From Acidobacteriota bacterium (GTDB lineage: Bacteria; Acidobacteriota; Terriglobia; Terriglobales; Acidobacteriaceae): 64,000 bases of DNA. Both the position numbers and the translations under genes were made by a program. Where the stretch lies: assembly GCA_031296105.1 (NCBI GenBank), contig JARLGJ010000033.1, positions 25,513-89,512 on the forward strand, given 5' to 3'. How positions within the stretch are numbered: the stretch's first letter is position 1; each line of letters begins with the position of its first letter. This document shows, one piece after another, positions 20,349-29,038 of this stretch. The notes beneath the pieces are model-generated. The model worked only from the letters and a program-made list of their open reading frames with translations, was not told where the DNA came from and made no database searches.

Positions 20349-20912
20349 CCAAACGCCGTTCTTCGGATGAAGAATGTACTTCACCGAAGGGTGATTGCCG
20401 CTATCGGGCAAGCTGTGTACGTTCTCAGCGCCCGCCTTTTTAATAGCCACGGACACGGTGCTGTTCGGGTCGCTGGTATCGCCAAAGAAGCGGCACCTTC
20501 CCGGACAGTTGATGACGCAGGCAGGGTCGGAGCCAGACTCCCGCAGTTGCACACAGGTAGTGCACTTTTCCACCACCTTGGTTTCCGGATTCAACGTGCG
20601 CGAGCCGTACGGGCATGCCTTCACGCATAATTCGCATCCGATGCACTTTGCCTTGTCGATGAGGACAATGCCATCGGGCATCTGCTGCGACGCTCCGGTC
20701 GGGCAAACCTGTACACACGGCGGATTGCTGCACTCCTGGCACATCACCGGAAGGAAGTACATCTCCACCTTGGGAAATCTTCCATTCGGCCCCATCGTCA
20801 GCACGCGGTTCCAGTAAAGCCCCAGGGACACTCCATTCTCCTGCTTGCAGGCGACATGGCATCCCTGGCACCCGATACAACGATCAAGATCGATCACAAA
20901 TGTTTTGCTCAT
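20337..20912 (-). CDS. four-cluster ferredoxin subunit of molybdoenzyme (DmsB/PsrB/ArrB type)
   Basis: The 191-residue protein passes electrons between the molybdenum subunit and a partner. Four [4Fe-4S] motif groups are visible: CIGCQGCHVAC, CQECSNPPCVQVCP, CIGCELCVKACP and CTTC with CVINCP. It has no signal peptide and would be exported by the Tat system together with the catalytic subunit encoded 2 bases upstream. No membrane anchor of the NrfD/PsrC type follows, so the electron partner must lie elsewhere. The NapH-like protein at 28106 is one candidate. Confidence 0.92.
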   Translation of the reverse strand: MSKTFVIDLDRCIGCQGCHVACKQENGVSLGLYWNRVLTMGPNGRFPKVEMYFLPVMCQECSNPPCVQVCPTGASQQMPDGIVLIDKAKCIGCELCVKACPYGSRTLNPETKVVEKCTTCVQLRESGSDPACVINCPGRCRFFGDTSDPNSTVSVAIKKAGAENVHSLPDSGNHPSVKYILHPKNGVWRKP

Positions 20913-20914
20913 GG

Positions 20915-23599
20915 CTACACCTTCACCTCGGGCGTGGGATCAGATTGCTCCGGCAGCCACGGCTTGAATTGCTCCGGCTTCAACCACACACCCTTTGGCG
21001 GCCCATCGGCCTTGAAAACACGTACCTGGTATCCGCGCAGAGTGTAGGTGCCGACTACGTCGTTGAATGGAGGATCGTTCTTAGAGAGCACGTTAACATT
21101 CATTTCGCGCCAGCCATGGGTAGGCGTGTTCAGTGTCTCCGGGTTCCAGTAACGCTCCATGTACACCACGCCGGGGCCGATGCCTTCGGTGAGGTGCGCC
21201 CGTGCCTGCGTCTTACCGCGAGCCGACTCAACCCACACCCAGTCGCCGTGCGACACGCCGTACTTCTTAGCGGATACCGGATTGATCCAAATCTCGGGAG
21301 CCGGATAGATCTCGCGCAACCAGGGAATGTTTCTCAGCGTGCCGTGGTGGAAGATCGGCAGGCGCCCATTGGTCATTACCAGCGGGAATTGCTTTCCGAT
21401 CTCGCCTTCGACGGGGCTTTCGCCCGGCTCAACGTAATACGGCAGCGGGTCGTAATCCTGCGAAGCCGGGGGCAGCGGATAAGTTGTGTAAGGCTTTCCG
21501 GTGCGGCCCAGAGTGATGAGGCTCTCCAGGTAGATTTCGAGTTTTTTGGACGGTGTATCGAAGCCCTGCGGCTTGCCCGTCTTGGGATCGTCTCGCTTAT
21601 ACACGTAGTGCTGGTCCCACTCCTCAAAGGAGCAAAATTCGACCGGGCTCTTTTGCTTTAACTCTTCCCAGCTCATGTGGAGCGCTGGCTTTACGCGCTT
21701 GTCCAGCAGTTCTTCCATGGTGTCCCAATACACCATATCGTCTCCCATCACCTTGGGATCGAAAGCTTTCTTGCAGTTCTCGTGGCCCATGTCAGCGCAA
21801 CGCTTGGCCAGCTTGGACCAGAAGAGCGTTTCGTCCATCGTCTCCCACAGGTGAGTGACTGCCTGACGAACGAATACCTTGTTGATGGACTCCACGATCA
21901 TGTCGGTCTCCAGCCATTCCTTCGCTGGAAGCAGAATGTCTGCGTAAGCGGAGAATGACGTGGGGTACATATACATATGGACGATCATATCCATCTGATC
22001 AATGGCGGGCAGCCACGCGGAAGAGTTGCCCAGCACGGCGAATTTGTTACCTGAACGGTCGATCCACACTCTTGGTTTGTAGGGCTTGCCGGTCAAAATG
22101 GCCTGCAGCACGGTCGGCGGATGGGCGGCCCACCACTGCAGCAGTCCCTTGTGGTCCAACATCCCCAGGCGCTTATTCAACTGCTTCTCGGAAAGCAGCT
22201 TCTTCGCTGGATTGACGATATAAGTCAGAATAGGCGCGGCGCCGCTGGACTTGAAGCGCTGCAGGTTCGCGCCAGGTTTTTCCACGTGCCCCATCAACAT
22301 CTCAATGGTCGGAGCAGCCATGCCGGCCTGCACGGAGAGCCGGGTCTGGTCGGTGGCCACGCCAAGGCTCATGGCCGAGGGCTGGGTCTCAATGTAAAGC
22401 TTCAGCGCTTTCTCTATGCTGGCCACATCCAACCAGCAGATTTTGGCGGCCTTTTCCAGCGTGTAAGGTTCCACCCGCTCTTTCAGCATTTGAAAGCCCG
22501 TCTTGCACGGCACGCCGTTCACCGGGAATGTACCTTCCAACTCCGGTTCCAGGTTGTTATCCCATGGGTAGGCCATCGCCTTCGGCGAGTTACTTTGCTT
22601 ATCCCATACAACAAACGTGGTCTCCGGATCGCCCTTGGCGCCGATGTCCTGCGGACGCAGGAACATCTTGGTCTCGGTGTTGACCAGGAAGGGGAGGTTC
22701 GTCCACTTCATGACAAATTCGCGGTCGTAACTCTTGTGGTCGATAATGTACTTGATCCACGCCAGCATGAGCGCAACGTCGGTGCCGGGGCGCACGGGGA
22801 GCCAGACGTCGGCCTTGGCGGCATCCGGCGTCAGACGCGGGTCGATCACGACCGTCTTCACGCCCTTGGCGCGCAGTTCCACCATCGCCCGGCCTCCGCC
22901 CGCGGGGCAGCTCTGCGAAGGATCGGTTCCCCATAGCACGTAAGCCTTCACCGGATTTACTTCCGGAAAATAAATCTCCAGGCAGTTGGAATCCGCAATG
23001 CTGATGTCGGCTCCGCCATACATTAGGGCGTTGGCCAACGTGCGCGGCAGATAGCACTGCGCGCAACCAGGCTCGAACCAATTCGGCGTATCGAACGTGT
23101 TACAGAAACGCGAGATGCTCCAGAATTCGGGGTTACCTCCGCCACCGGTGGAGCAGAAACAAGTTTCCGCACCGTACTTTGCACGTGTCTCCATCAACTT
23201 TTTGGCAACCGTGTCCAGCGCTTCATCCCAGGAGATGCGCATCCACTTGCCTTCGCCGCGCGCCCCGGCGCGCTTCATTGGATACTTGTTGCGGTTGGGG
23301 TTATACAGCGCCTGCACTCCCGCAAGCCCCTTGGCGCACAGCGCGCCGCGCGTCATTGGATATTCGGGATCGCCCTGAACCTTCACCACGCGCCCATTCT
23401 TCACGGTGGCAATTACTCCGCAGTTGGCAATGCAGGCACGACAACAGGTTCTCACCGTTCCCGTGCGCCCCTTGGAGGGACCGGTTTTATTCTTGTGCTT
23501 CTTGAGTCCCTCGTAGGCGCCGACGGCAACCGCCGCGCCAACCCCGGTGATGGCCGTGGCTTTCAGGAAGTCTCTTCTCGATATGATGGATCGTTCCAT
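20915..23599 (-). CDS. Tat-exported molybdopterin oxidoreductase, catalytic subunit (Psr/Phs/Arr-like)
   Basis: I chose ATG at 23599 (894 residues); it opens a Tat signal peptide with SRRDFLKA. A [4Fe-4S] site follows with Cys53-x2-Cys56-x3-Cys60-x27-Cys88. Molybdopterin-binding regions are present, with a likely molybdenum ligand in PGCAQCYLPR and the segment LWGTDPSQSCPAGG. The C-terminal dinucleotide-binding domain (about 750-890) is complete. The enzyme is periplasmic with the ferredoxin encoded next to it. Substrate is uncertain: polysulfide, thiosulfate, arsenate and transhydroxylase-type relatives share this layout. A long insertion-rich C-terminus ends PEQSDPTPEVKV. Confidence 0.88.
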   Translation of the reverse strand: MERSIISRRDFLKATAITGVGAAVAVGAYEGLKKHKNKTGPSKGRTGTVRTCCRACIANCGVIATVKNGRVVKVQGDPEYPMTRGALCAKGLAGVQALYNPNRNKYPMKRAGARGEGKWMRISWDEALDTVAKKLMETRAKYGAETCFCSTGGGGNPEFWSISRFCNTFDTPNWFEPGCAQCYLPRTLANALMYGGADISIADSNCLEIYFPEVNPVKAYVLWGTDPSQSCPAGGGRAMVELRAKGVKTVVIDPRLTPDAAKADVWLPVRPGTDVALMLAWIKYIIDHKSYDREFVMKWTNLPFLVNTETKMFLRPQDIGAKGDPETTFVVWDKQSNSPKAMAYPWDNNLEPELEGTFPVNGVPCKTGFQMLKERVEPYTLEKAAKICWLDVASIEKALKLYIETQPSAMSLGVATDQTRLSVQAGMAAPTIEMLMGHVEKPGANLQRFKSSGAAPILTYIVNPAKKLLSEKQLNKRLGMLDHKGLLQWWAAHPPTVLQAILTGKPYKPRVWIDRSGNKFAVLGNSSAWLPAIDQMDMIVHMYMYPTSFSAYADILLPAKEWLETDMIVESINKVFVRQAVTHLWETMDETLFWSKLAKRCADMGHENCKKAFDPKVMGDDMVYWDTMEELLDKRVKPALHMSWEELKQKSPVEFCSFEEWDQHYVYKRDDPKTGKPQGFDTPSKKLEIYLESLITLGRTGKPYTTYPLPPASQDYDPLPYYVEPGESPVEGEIGKQFPLVMTNGRLPIFHHGTLRNIPWLREIYPAPEIWINPVSAKKYGVSHGDWVWVESARGKTQARAHLTEGIGPGVVYMERYWNPETLNTPTHGWREMNVNVLSKNDPPFNDVVGTYTLRGYQVRVFKADGPPKGVWLKPEQFKPWLPEQSDPTPEVKV

Positions 23600-23628
23600 T
23601 GTTACCCTTCCCATAGAATTGTGGTTCG

Positions 23629-24225
23629 TTACTTATGACTGCTTCCAACCGGAATACTTAGGTGCAAAGAGGCGCGCCCACGCTCGGTGAGCCGCCAACC
23701 ACCCTGCCACTGAATTGCGTCAACCGACTCCAGACGGTCCATGAAATAACTGGGGCTGATACCGGCTGGGAGTTGCACCCCGCCCGCCTCCAGCATTGAC
23801 TCAAGCGCCTCACGGCTTCTGGGCTCACAACATGCCTGCAGCACTTGCAAATACAACGGCTGCAAATCCGGCTCCGCGGCCATGATCCTGGAAATGCCAT
23901 CGTTGTTTTTTTCTTCCTCGCAGATCACCTTCCCAGCCTCGCTGGTGCAATAACACTGGGGTTGTTTTTCCTGCGCCTCCGTACAGTCGATCCCGCCCGC
24001 CTGCACCATCCACTGAAGGACAATGGAAGGCGAGTGTAGAGCCGTTGCCATGGCCGGATAGGATTGCAACTCCCGCATAGCTTCTTCCACCGTTCGCGGA
24101 ACCAGGCAATAGTCCAGAAGTTTGTAAAACACCATCCGGTACGCAGGCTCTAGTTGGATACGTTTCCGCACGTTATCTACTTGCTCTGCAAGTTCGAGGT
24201 GAAGTTGCCGATCCGTTGCACTCAT
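23629..24225 (-). CDS. unknown cytoplasmic protein at head of molybdoenzyme operon
   Basis: ATG at 24225 is preceded by GGAG at a good distance and gives 198 residues. The sequence is helical. It has a central Cys-containing part (DCTEAQEKQPQCYCTSEAGKVICEEE) and a C-terminal segment with winged-helix character (SYFMDRLESVDAIQWQGGWRLTERGRASL). It lies 29 bases before the molybdoenzyme gene and is surely co-transcribed. A role in assembly or regulation of that enzyme is likely from position, but I recognise no family. Confidence 0.6.
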   Translation of the reverse strand: MSATDRQLHLELAEQVDNVRKRIQLEPAYRMVFYKLLDYCLVPRTVEEAMRELQSYPAMATALHSPSIVLQWMVQAGGIDCTEAQEKQPQCYCTSEAGKVICEEEKNNDGISRIMAAEPDLQPLYLQVLQACCEPRSREALESMLEAGGVQLPAGISPSYFMDRLESVDAIQWQGGWRLTERGRASLHLSIPVGSSHK

Positions 24226-24839
24226 TGCTGCACTCCGTTGTTCGCGCGTTGCATAGCCACACCGCAATTGCAATTCTTGAAATGCGATGAGCGCGCATCT
24301 CCCTTGAGTGCACGTTACTCTCCACACGTTGTCCGGCAATGTTGCGGCAGCGGCAAGCCTGCCCTCACCGTGCCCCCTGCGGCAGGCGCCAGAAGGCTCG
24401 AAACGGCTCTACTCTTGTGGCAGCGTCTCTCGCGTGCCGGCCCAATTTCTTTTATACGTAAAGGAGTTACCGATCCCATCGCGCTTGCCGCGGCGCGCGC
24501 GGACACCTGTGCTGGCCACGCCTTGGCGCGGCGTGAGTGCTTTCCGCGGCGCGGTTTCTACTCTGTCATCGCTGTGCCACACACCATCAGCACGGCAAGT
24601 GCAACCTCTCGCTTCGGCAAAAGTGACGAGCAAAAGCCTTCCACAACGGCGTTTTTTCTGTCGCAGCCGGAAGCGGTGTTTGCGCAAGTGCCGCAATCCC
24701 TTCACTTGATCGCGCTTCCAGGCTTAGGGAACAGGACGTGCAAAGTGAGACATGAGCTCCGCGATGTTTCTGTTCGCAAAGCGCGCAGCTCTCCTCGCGC
24801 CGGCCCTCGGGCACAACGGCGCGACACCTTGGAGGAACC
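24226..24839. other. 614-bp divergent intergenic region, no supported gene
   Basis: It separates the molybdoenzyme operon (minus) from an outer-membrane protein gene (plus) and must hold both promoters. I looked for TGGCAC-N5-TTGC on both strands. Only weak matches appear, for example TGGCCACGCCTTGGC near 24512. Any reading frame here lacks coding character. Confidence 0.4.
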
Positions 24840-25847
24840 GTGATTTTTCTGGAACAAGACTCTTATAGATTCATGAACTCAGCAGCGCCCGGCTTACACG
24901 CCACGCGCCTGCTCCCTGGCTTTAGCGCTCTACTTGTGTTCATAGCCCTGGCATTTTCCGCCCCACTGTATGCGCAGGTTTCGCTGCCTTCCGTCAATCT
25001 TGGACAGACCACCTTCGAAGATGGCATAGCATTTCCGGGACTGATGGTGGAGACGCTGCCCGAGTACTACCACGCCGGACAGTGGAAGAATGCTACGGGA
25101 GGCACGATTGCCGGCGACAATACACTGACCACGGTCAGCACGCTGAACCATGTCGCGCTTATCTCGCATCGTCGCCTGCTGGGCGGCTACGCCGGAGCGG
25201 AAGCAGTACTGGTGCTGGCCGACGCGAATCCGCAAACCAGCTTTGGACCGGACTCGCGTACCGCCGGCGTCAGCGACCTAACGATGGCCCCGCTGATTCA
25301 GTGGACCAATAACAAACTGTTCGGCAAGCCTTACTTTCAACGTATCTGCTTCGATTTTTCTGTTCCCACCGGAAAGTACAACAAGAATCGCGCAGTCAAT
25401 ATTGGCAACAACGCGTTCGTCTTCAACCCTTACTATGCGTTTACCTACGTCTTTGCCCCGCGCTGGGAGGCAAGCGCGCGCCTGCACTACCTCTATAACG
25501 GCGAAAACGATTCGCCCGTCGGCCAATCCTCCACTCTCCGCAACGTCCAGGCCGGACAGGCCTTCCACCAGAATTACATGGTCTCCTACAAGGTGGTGGA
25601 TGGCGTCCGGTTTGGCTTCAATGGCTATGCCTTGGAACAGTTCACCGACCACCGCGAGAACGGTATTGCTCTCGCCAACTCGCGCGAACGCGTTTTTGGT
25701 CTCGGACCGGGTGTGGAACTCGGCGGCAAAGGTACGTGGCTCTGGGTGAACGCCTATATCGAAACCGGCGCGCAGAACCGCCCGCAGGGAGCCGCTGTCT
25801 CTTTTGACTTCCGCAAGGTCTTCTCCCTTGAGCGCAAGCAGAAGTAG
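24840..25847 (+). CDS. outer-membrane beta-barrel protein, phenol MetA-pathway (SphA-like) family
   Basis: A signal peptide (ALLVFIALAFSAPLYAQ, cleavage near residue 46 from GTG 24840) is followed by about 290 residues with alternating beta strands. The pattern resembles the MetA-pathway phenol degradation family (FDFSVPTGKYNKNRAVNIGNNAFVFNPYYAFTYV, ASARLHYLYNGEND). Members are thought to be outer-membrane channels for organic substrates. GGAGG sits 6 bases before the GTG; ATG 24873 is an alternative. It is divergent from the molybdoenzyme operon and may bring its substrate into the periplasm; this is inference. Confidence 0.75.
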   Translation: MIFLEQDSYRFMNSAAPGLHATRLLPGFSALLVFIALAFSAPLYAQVSLPSVNLGQTTFEDGIAFPGLMVETLPEYYHAGQWKNATGGTIAGDNTLTTVSTLNHVALISHRRLLGGYAGAEAVLVLADANPQTSFGPDSRTAGVSDLTMAPLIQWTNNKLFGKPYFQRICFDFSVPTGKYNKNRAVNIGNNAFVFNPYYAFTYVFAPRWEASARLHYLYNGENDSPVGQSSTLRNVQAGQAFHQNYMVSYKVVDGVRFGFNGYALEQFTDHRENGIALANSRERVFGLGPGVELGGKGTWLWVNAYIETGAQNRPQGAAVSFDFRKVFSLERKQK

Positions 25848-26090
25848 GCGAGTCGCATCCATCGCGTCAGAGATGCGGAGGGGTGAGCGCAGTCGCAGCG
25901 CGCCACGCCTCCGCGCACTCCGAGCGACGGTGGCCGGGCGCAGCGCACGAACATCGCCTCACTCCGTCTGCCAACTTGCTGCCACTCGCGCCGTCACTCT
26001 GTCGTCACTTTTGACCAATTCGACTCGTCGCGAGCAAGCATGGTCTAACTATGTTATTGATTTATAAGGTTTTTATCAGTGCCAATTGAT

Positions 26091-26106
26091 TGGTACCTAA
26101 CGTGCA
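26091..26106 (+). promoter_or_regulatory. candidate sigma-54 promoter of moaA operon
   Basis: TTGGTACCTAACGTGCA has the GG and GC pairs at correct -24/-12 spacing. It departs from TGGCAC-N5-TTGCA at about two core positions. Transcription would start near 26117, just before the RNA element that precedes moaA. An FhlA-like activator is encoded about 7 kb to the left. Confidence 0.35.
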
Positions 26107-26159
26107 CATATCTCTATGAATCACAAATTAAGCATGTGATTCAGTCAGTAAAGCGGTTA

Positions 26160-26310
26160 ATCCGAAGCAGTTTGTGGGTTCCGTCTCTGACCGGTGTCTC
26201 CTAAAGGCGTTGCTTGCCCAAGGGGGCGCAGGCGGTGGTCGATCTTCGCAGGAAATCGATCCCAGGGTCGCGCGGGAAACCGCACTTCCTCCCGTATTTG
26301 GAAAGGAGAC
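26160..26310 (+). promoter_or_regulatory. probable molybdenum-cofactor (Moco) riboswitch
   Basis: The leader before moaA ends in CTCCCGTATTTGGAAAGGAG, almost identical, from memory, to the end of the E. coli moaA Moco-element (CTCCCGTATCTGGAAAGG). Upstream, GACCGGTGTC, the CTAAAGGC stretch and several short pairing segments (CGATCTTCGCAGGAAATCG, GCGGGAAACCGC) fit a structured RNA. The element contains the ribosome binding site AAAGGAG, so a fold that hides it would shut off translation. The exact ends are estimated. Confidence 0.75.
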
Positions 26311-26313
26311 CAG

Positions 26314-27336
26314 ATGAGCTTTAACGGTTTTTCATTGCACGGTAAGCCAGGCGGACTTCCGGAGTTGTTATATTCCGGACCGCCACAGTTATCCAAAATT
26401 CACACCTTGCGCGTCTCCGTTACCGAACGCTGCAATTTCCGTTGCCAGTACTGCATGCCTGCCTCGGGCGTGCAATGCACTCCACACAAGGAACTCCTGA
26501 CTTTTGAGCAGCTCTTTGAAAATGTGGAGTGGATTGCCAAACGCACCGCGATTGAGCACATCCGCCTGACCGGCGGCGAACCGTTGGTTCGCGAGGGCAT
26601 TCACCACATGATTGCCATGCTCTCGTCTCTACCGCATTCCCCGGAAATTACCATGACGACCAACGGCACGCTGCTGGCCAGGCAGGTCTGGGCGTTGAAG
26701 GCGGCCGGACTCCGGCGCGTGAATGTATCCCTCGATACGCTGAATCCCATGCGCTTCTCACACCTGACGCGCGGCGGCCGTCTGGAAAACACCGTGGCGG
26801 GCATCGATGCGGCACTGAAAGCCGGGCTGACGCCGTTGAAACTGAACGCCGTGTTGCTGGCATCGAGCTGGCAGGAGGACGTGCCGCAGTTAATCCAGTT
26901 TGCCGCCGACCGCGGCGTGGAAGTTCGCTTCATCGAACTGATGCGCACTGGCACTGAATATGAATGGTGCGCTTCCGAGCAGGTGACGGTGGAGACCGTG
27001 CAGGACTGGCTCTCCGGACACGCTCAATTCCGTTGTCTCACGTCCAGCAAGAGTTCTCCGGAGGCGCGCACCCTGGTGAACTGGAAGGGGCGCGATGTGT
27101 CCGTCGGCTGGATCTCTCCGCGTTCGCACCCATTCTGCGCGTTCTGCGATCGTCTGCGTATCGATGCTCGCGGTCAACTTCGCCGTTGTCTGATGGATGG
27201 AGCAACTCTCAACCTCCCAATGGCGCGATCGGGCGGCGACCTGCACGCACACAATGCGTTCTGCAAATACCTGACTGGCAAACACCCGCCGGGCGCAATG
27301 GAAATGGAGCAGTCCATGTGCCAGATCGGCGGGTAA
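26314..27336 (+). CDS. moaA: GTP 3',8-cyclase MoaA (paralogue 1)
   Basis: The radical SAM enzyme converts GTP to the first pterin intermediate of molybdenum cofactor. ATG 26314 follows AAAGGAG closely. The N-terminal cluster is CNFRCQYC, SAM-binding GGEPL follows, and the C-terminal substrate cluster is CAFCDRLRIDARGQLRRCLM. The protein ends in the GG tail needed in MoaA. It heads an operon with three iron-sulfur proteins and is preceded by a probable Moco riboswitch. Two paralogues lie at 30251 and 55653. No moaC, moaE or moeA is in the window, so it must act with genes elsewhere. Confidence 0.92.
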   Translation: MSFNGFSLHGKPGGLPELLYSGPPQLSKIHTLRVSVTERCNFRCQYCMPASGVQCTPHKELLTFEQLFENVEWIAKRTAIEHIRLTGGEPLVREGIHHMIAMLSSLPHSPEITMTTNGTLLARQVWALKAAGLRRVNVSLDTLNPMRFSHLTRGGRLENTVAGIDAALKAGLTPLKLNAVLLASSWQEDVPQLIQFAADRGVEVRFIELMRTGTEYEWCASEQVTVETVQDWLSGHAQFRCLTSSKSSPEARTLVNWKGRDVSVGWISPRSHPFCAFCDRLRIDARGQLRRCLMDGATLNLPMARSGGDLHAHNAFCKYLTGKHPPGAMEMEQSMCQIGG

Positions 27337-27455
27337 GGCCGCGTGTCCGTCATGCGGAGCGCGGGCAAAACGCGTTCCGCATGGCCGCCATTCTGTCAGT
27401 TAGCGCTCTGCTTGCCTGAGTTACTGGCGCCTGGCGGCACAGGAGAGATTGAGTA

Positions 27456-28097
27456 ATGGAAAAGAACGAGAAGAAAAGCACAACATTAGAGATAAAGGGA
27501 GTCGAGCGCCGCACCCTGATGAAAGGGTTAGGGTGTGTCGGCGTGACGCTGGCACTGGGCCCCGCGGCCTTGAGCCTCGTTCCCGGCGAGGTTAAGCACA
27601 GCAAACTCATCCGCCCTCCCGGCGGCCAGGTGGAGCGGCGTTTTTCCTCTCTCTGCGTTCGCTGCAATCGCTGCCAGGAGGCCTGCCCACGCCACGTAAT
27701 TGCGACGGCACACCTGGGCGACGGCCTGCTGGCGGCGCGCACGCCGAAACTCGACTTCACACTCGGCTACTGCGACTTCTGCATGAAGTGCGTGGACGTT
27801 TGCCCGACCAACGCTCTGGCACGCGTGGATAAAAAAACAACCCACATCGGAATTGCAGTCATCCTCAAGGACCAGTGCATCCCCTGGCAGTGGGGCGGAT
27901 GCACGCGCTGTTTTGAGAAGTGCCCGGAGAAGGCCATCCGTCTCGACGATCAGAAGCGGCCATACATTGATCCCGCGAAGTGTAACGGTTGTGGACTGTG
28001 CGAGCAAATCTGCCCGGCGACCGAGTTGCGCTCTTATCAGCCTGGCCAGACGCGCGGAGTTGAGATTGTCCGCCTGGGCAGCAGGATTGAGGCGTAA
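27456..28097 (+). CDS. NapG-like four-cluster ferredoxin
   Basis: The 213-residue protein has a Tat-type signal (ERRTLMKGLGCVGVTLALGPAAL) and four [4Fe-4S] motifs: CVRCNRCQEACP, CDFCMKCVDVCP, CTRCFEKCP and CNGCGLCEQICP. In the Nap system NapG takes electrons from NapH at the membrane and passes them to a periplasmic acceptor. Here there is no napA. The molybdoenzyme at 20915 lacks a membrane anchor and could be the partner. A 119-base gap follows moaA, and the next gene starts 8 bases on. Confidence 0.88.
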   Translation: MEKNEKKSTTLEIKGVERRTLMKGLGCVGVTLALGPAALSLVPGEVKHSKLIRPPGGQVERRFSSLCVRCNRCQEACPRHVIATAHLGDGLLAARTPKLDFTLGYCDFCMKCVDVCPTNALARVDKKTTHIGIAVILKDQCIPWQWGGCTRCFEKCPEKAIRLDDQKRPYIDPAKCNGCGLCEQICPATELRSYQPGQTRGVEIVRLGSRIEA

Positions 28098-28105
28098 GCG
28101 AAGCT

Positions 28106-29038
28106 ATGCAGAAACAGACCCGTGCCCATCAATTGCGAACCATCTCCATTGTTGCCGTGGCGGCGCTGGCCGTTGCCGGAGCGATGAAGAACATTGCGAT
28201 CGGTTCATTATCCGGATTCGGGGTGAAAGGCATCTCTGCCATTTGCCCGCTCGGCTACCTGGAAACGCTGCTGGCCAGCCGCCTGATGATGCCGCGATTG
28301 TTACTTGCCTTCGCCGCCATCGTGATTTCAGTAGTCATTCTTGGCCGCATCTTTTGCGCCTGGATGTGTCCGATACCGCTGATCAAGCGCTTTCTGCCCA
28401 AGCCCGCCGCCAATAAGCCGGCGGCCAGCGCGCCGGACGTGGCGGAAAACTCCGGCCAGGACTTCTCTCTTCCCAGCGGAGTGCGTTTGCCCATTCTTCA
28501 ATCGGAGATACGGACCACCTCGCCGGAACCCACCAACCGCAGCGAACGCGATACGCCAGGCCGTACCTCCTCCACCGGTCTGCTCGTGCTGGGCGGCACG
28601 CTGTTATCGTCGGCGATCTTCGGCTTTCCCGTGTTCTGCCTGGTCTGCCCCATTGGTCTCACCTTCGCCACGCTGTTCGCCATTATTCGTCTCTTTCATT
28701 TCAACGAGCCCACAATGGACTTGATCCTGTTCCCGGCGATCATTGCCGCCGAACTCCTGTTGCTGCGCAAATGGTGCAGCCGCATCTGCCCGGTGGGCGC
28801 GCTGCTATCGCTCGCCGGCAAATTGAATCGCTCCCTGGTGCCCACCGTGGATGCCAAGCGCTGCCTCGCCTTGAGCAGCGGCACAAAGTGCGACCTCTGC
28901 CGCACCTCCTGCGACTATGAAATTGATCTGAAGGCGTCCCAGGCCGATTCCAGGGTCAACCAGTGCACCAAGTGCCGCGAGTGCGCCGAACGGTGTCCGG
29001 TTCACGCAATCCACTTCCCTCTCTGGAAGAGAACCTAA
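28106..29038 (+). CDS. NapH-like membrane iron-sulfur protein
   Basis: The 310-residue inner-membrane protein has about four helices, at roughly 10-28, 68-90, 148-170 and 195-210. Two cytoplasmic CxxxCP motifs are present (CAWMCPIPL and CLVCPIG, also CSRICPVG). A C-terminal ferredoxin part has CDLCRTSC and CTKCRECAERCP. NapH-type proteins oxidise quinol and reduce a periplasmic ferredoxin such as the one encoded just upstream. Its stop overlaps the next start (TAATG), showing tight coupling. Confidence 0.88.
   Translation: MQKQTRAHQLRTISIVAVAALAVAGAMKNIAIGSLSGFGVKGISAICPLGYLETLLASRLMMPRLLLAFAAIVISVVILGRIFCAWMCPIPLIKRFLPKPAANKPAASAPDVAENSGQDFSLPSGVRLPILQSEIRTTSPEPTNRSERDTPGRTSSTGLLVLGGTLLSSAIFGFPVFCLVCPIGLTFATLFAIIRLFHFNEPTMDLILFPAIIAAELLLLRKWCSRICPVGALLSLAGKLNRSLVPTVDAKRCLALSSGTKCDLCRTSCDYEIDLKASQADSRVNQCTKCRECAERCPVHAIHFPLWKRT

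Noticed and set aside
24500..24530. TGGCCACGCCTTGGC as a sigma-54 promoter
   Set aside because: Spacing fits but several core bases differ, and no activator site was found near it.
24154..24843. Plus-strand frame in the divergent region before the outer-membrane protein gene
   Set aside because: Overlaps a real minus-strand gene start, has no ribosome binding site or recognisable sequence.
26000..26060. Consensus sigma-70 promoter for the moaA operon
   Set aside because: TTGACC near 26010 has no matching -10 at 16-18 bases.
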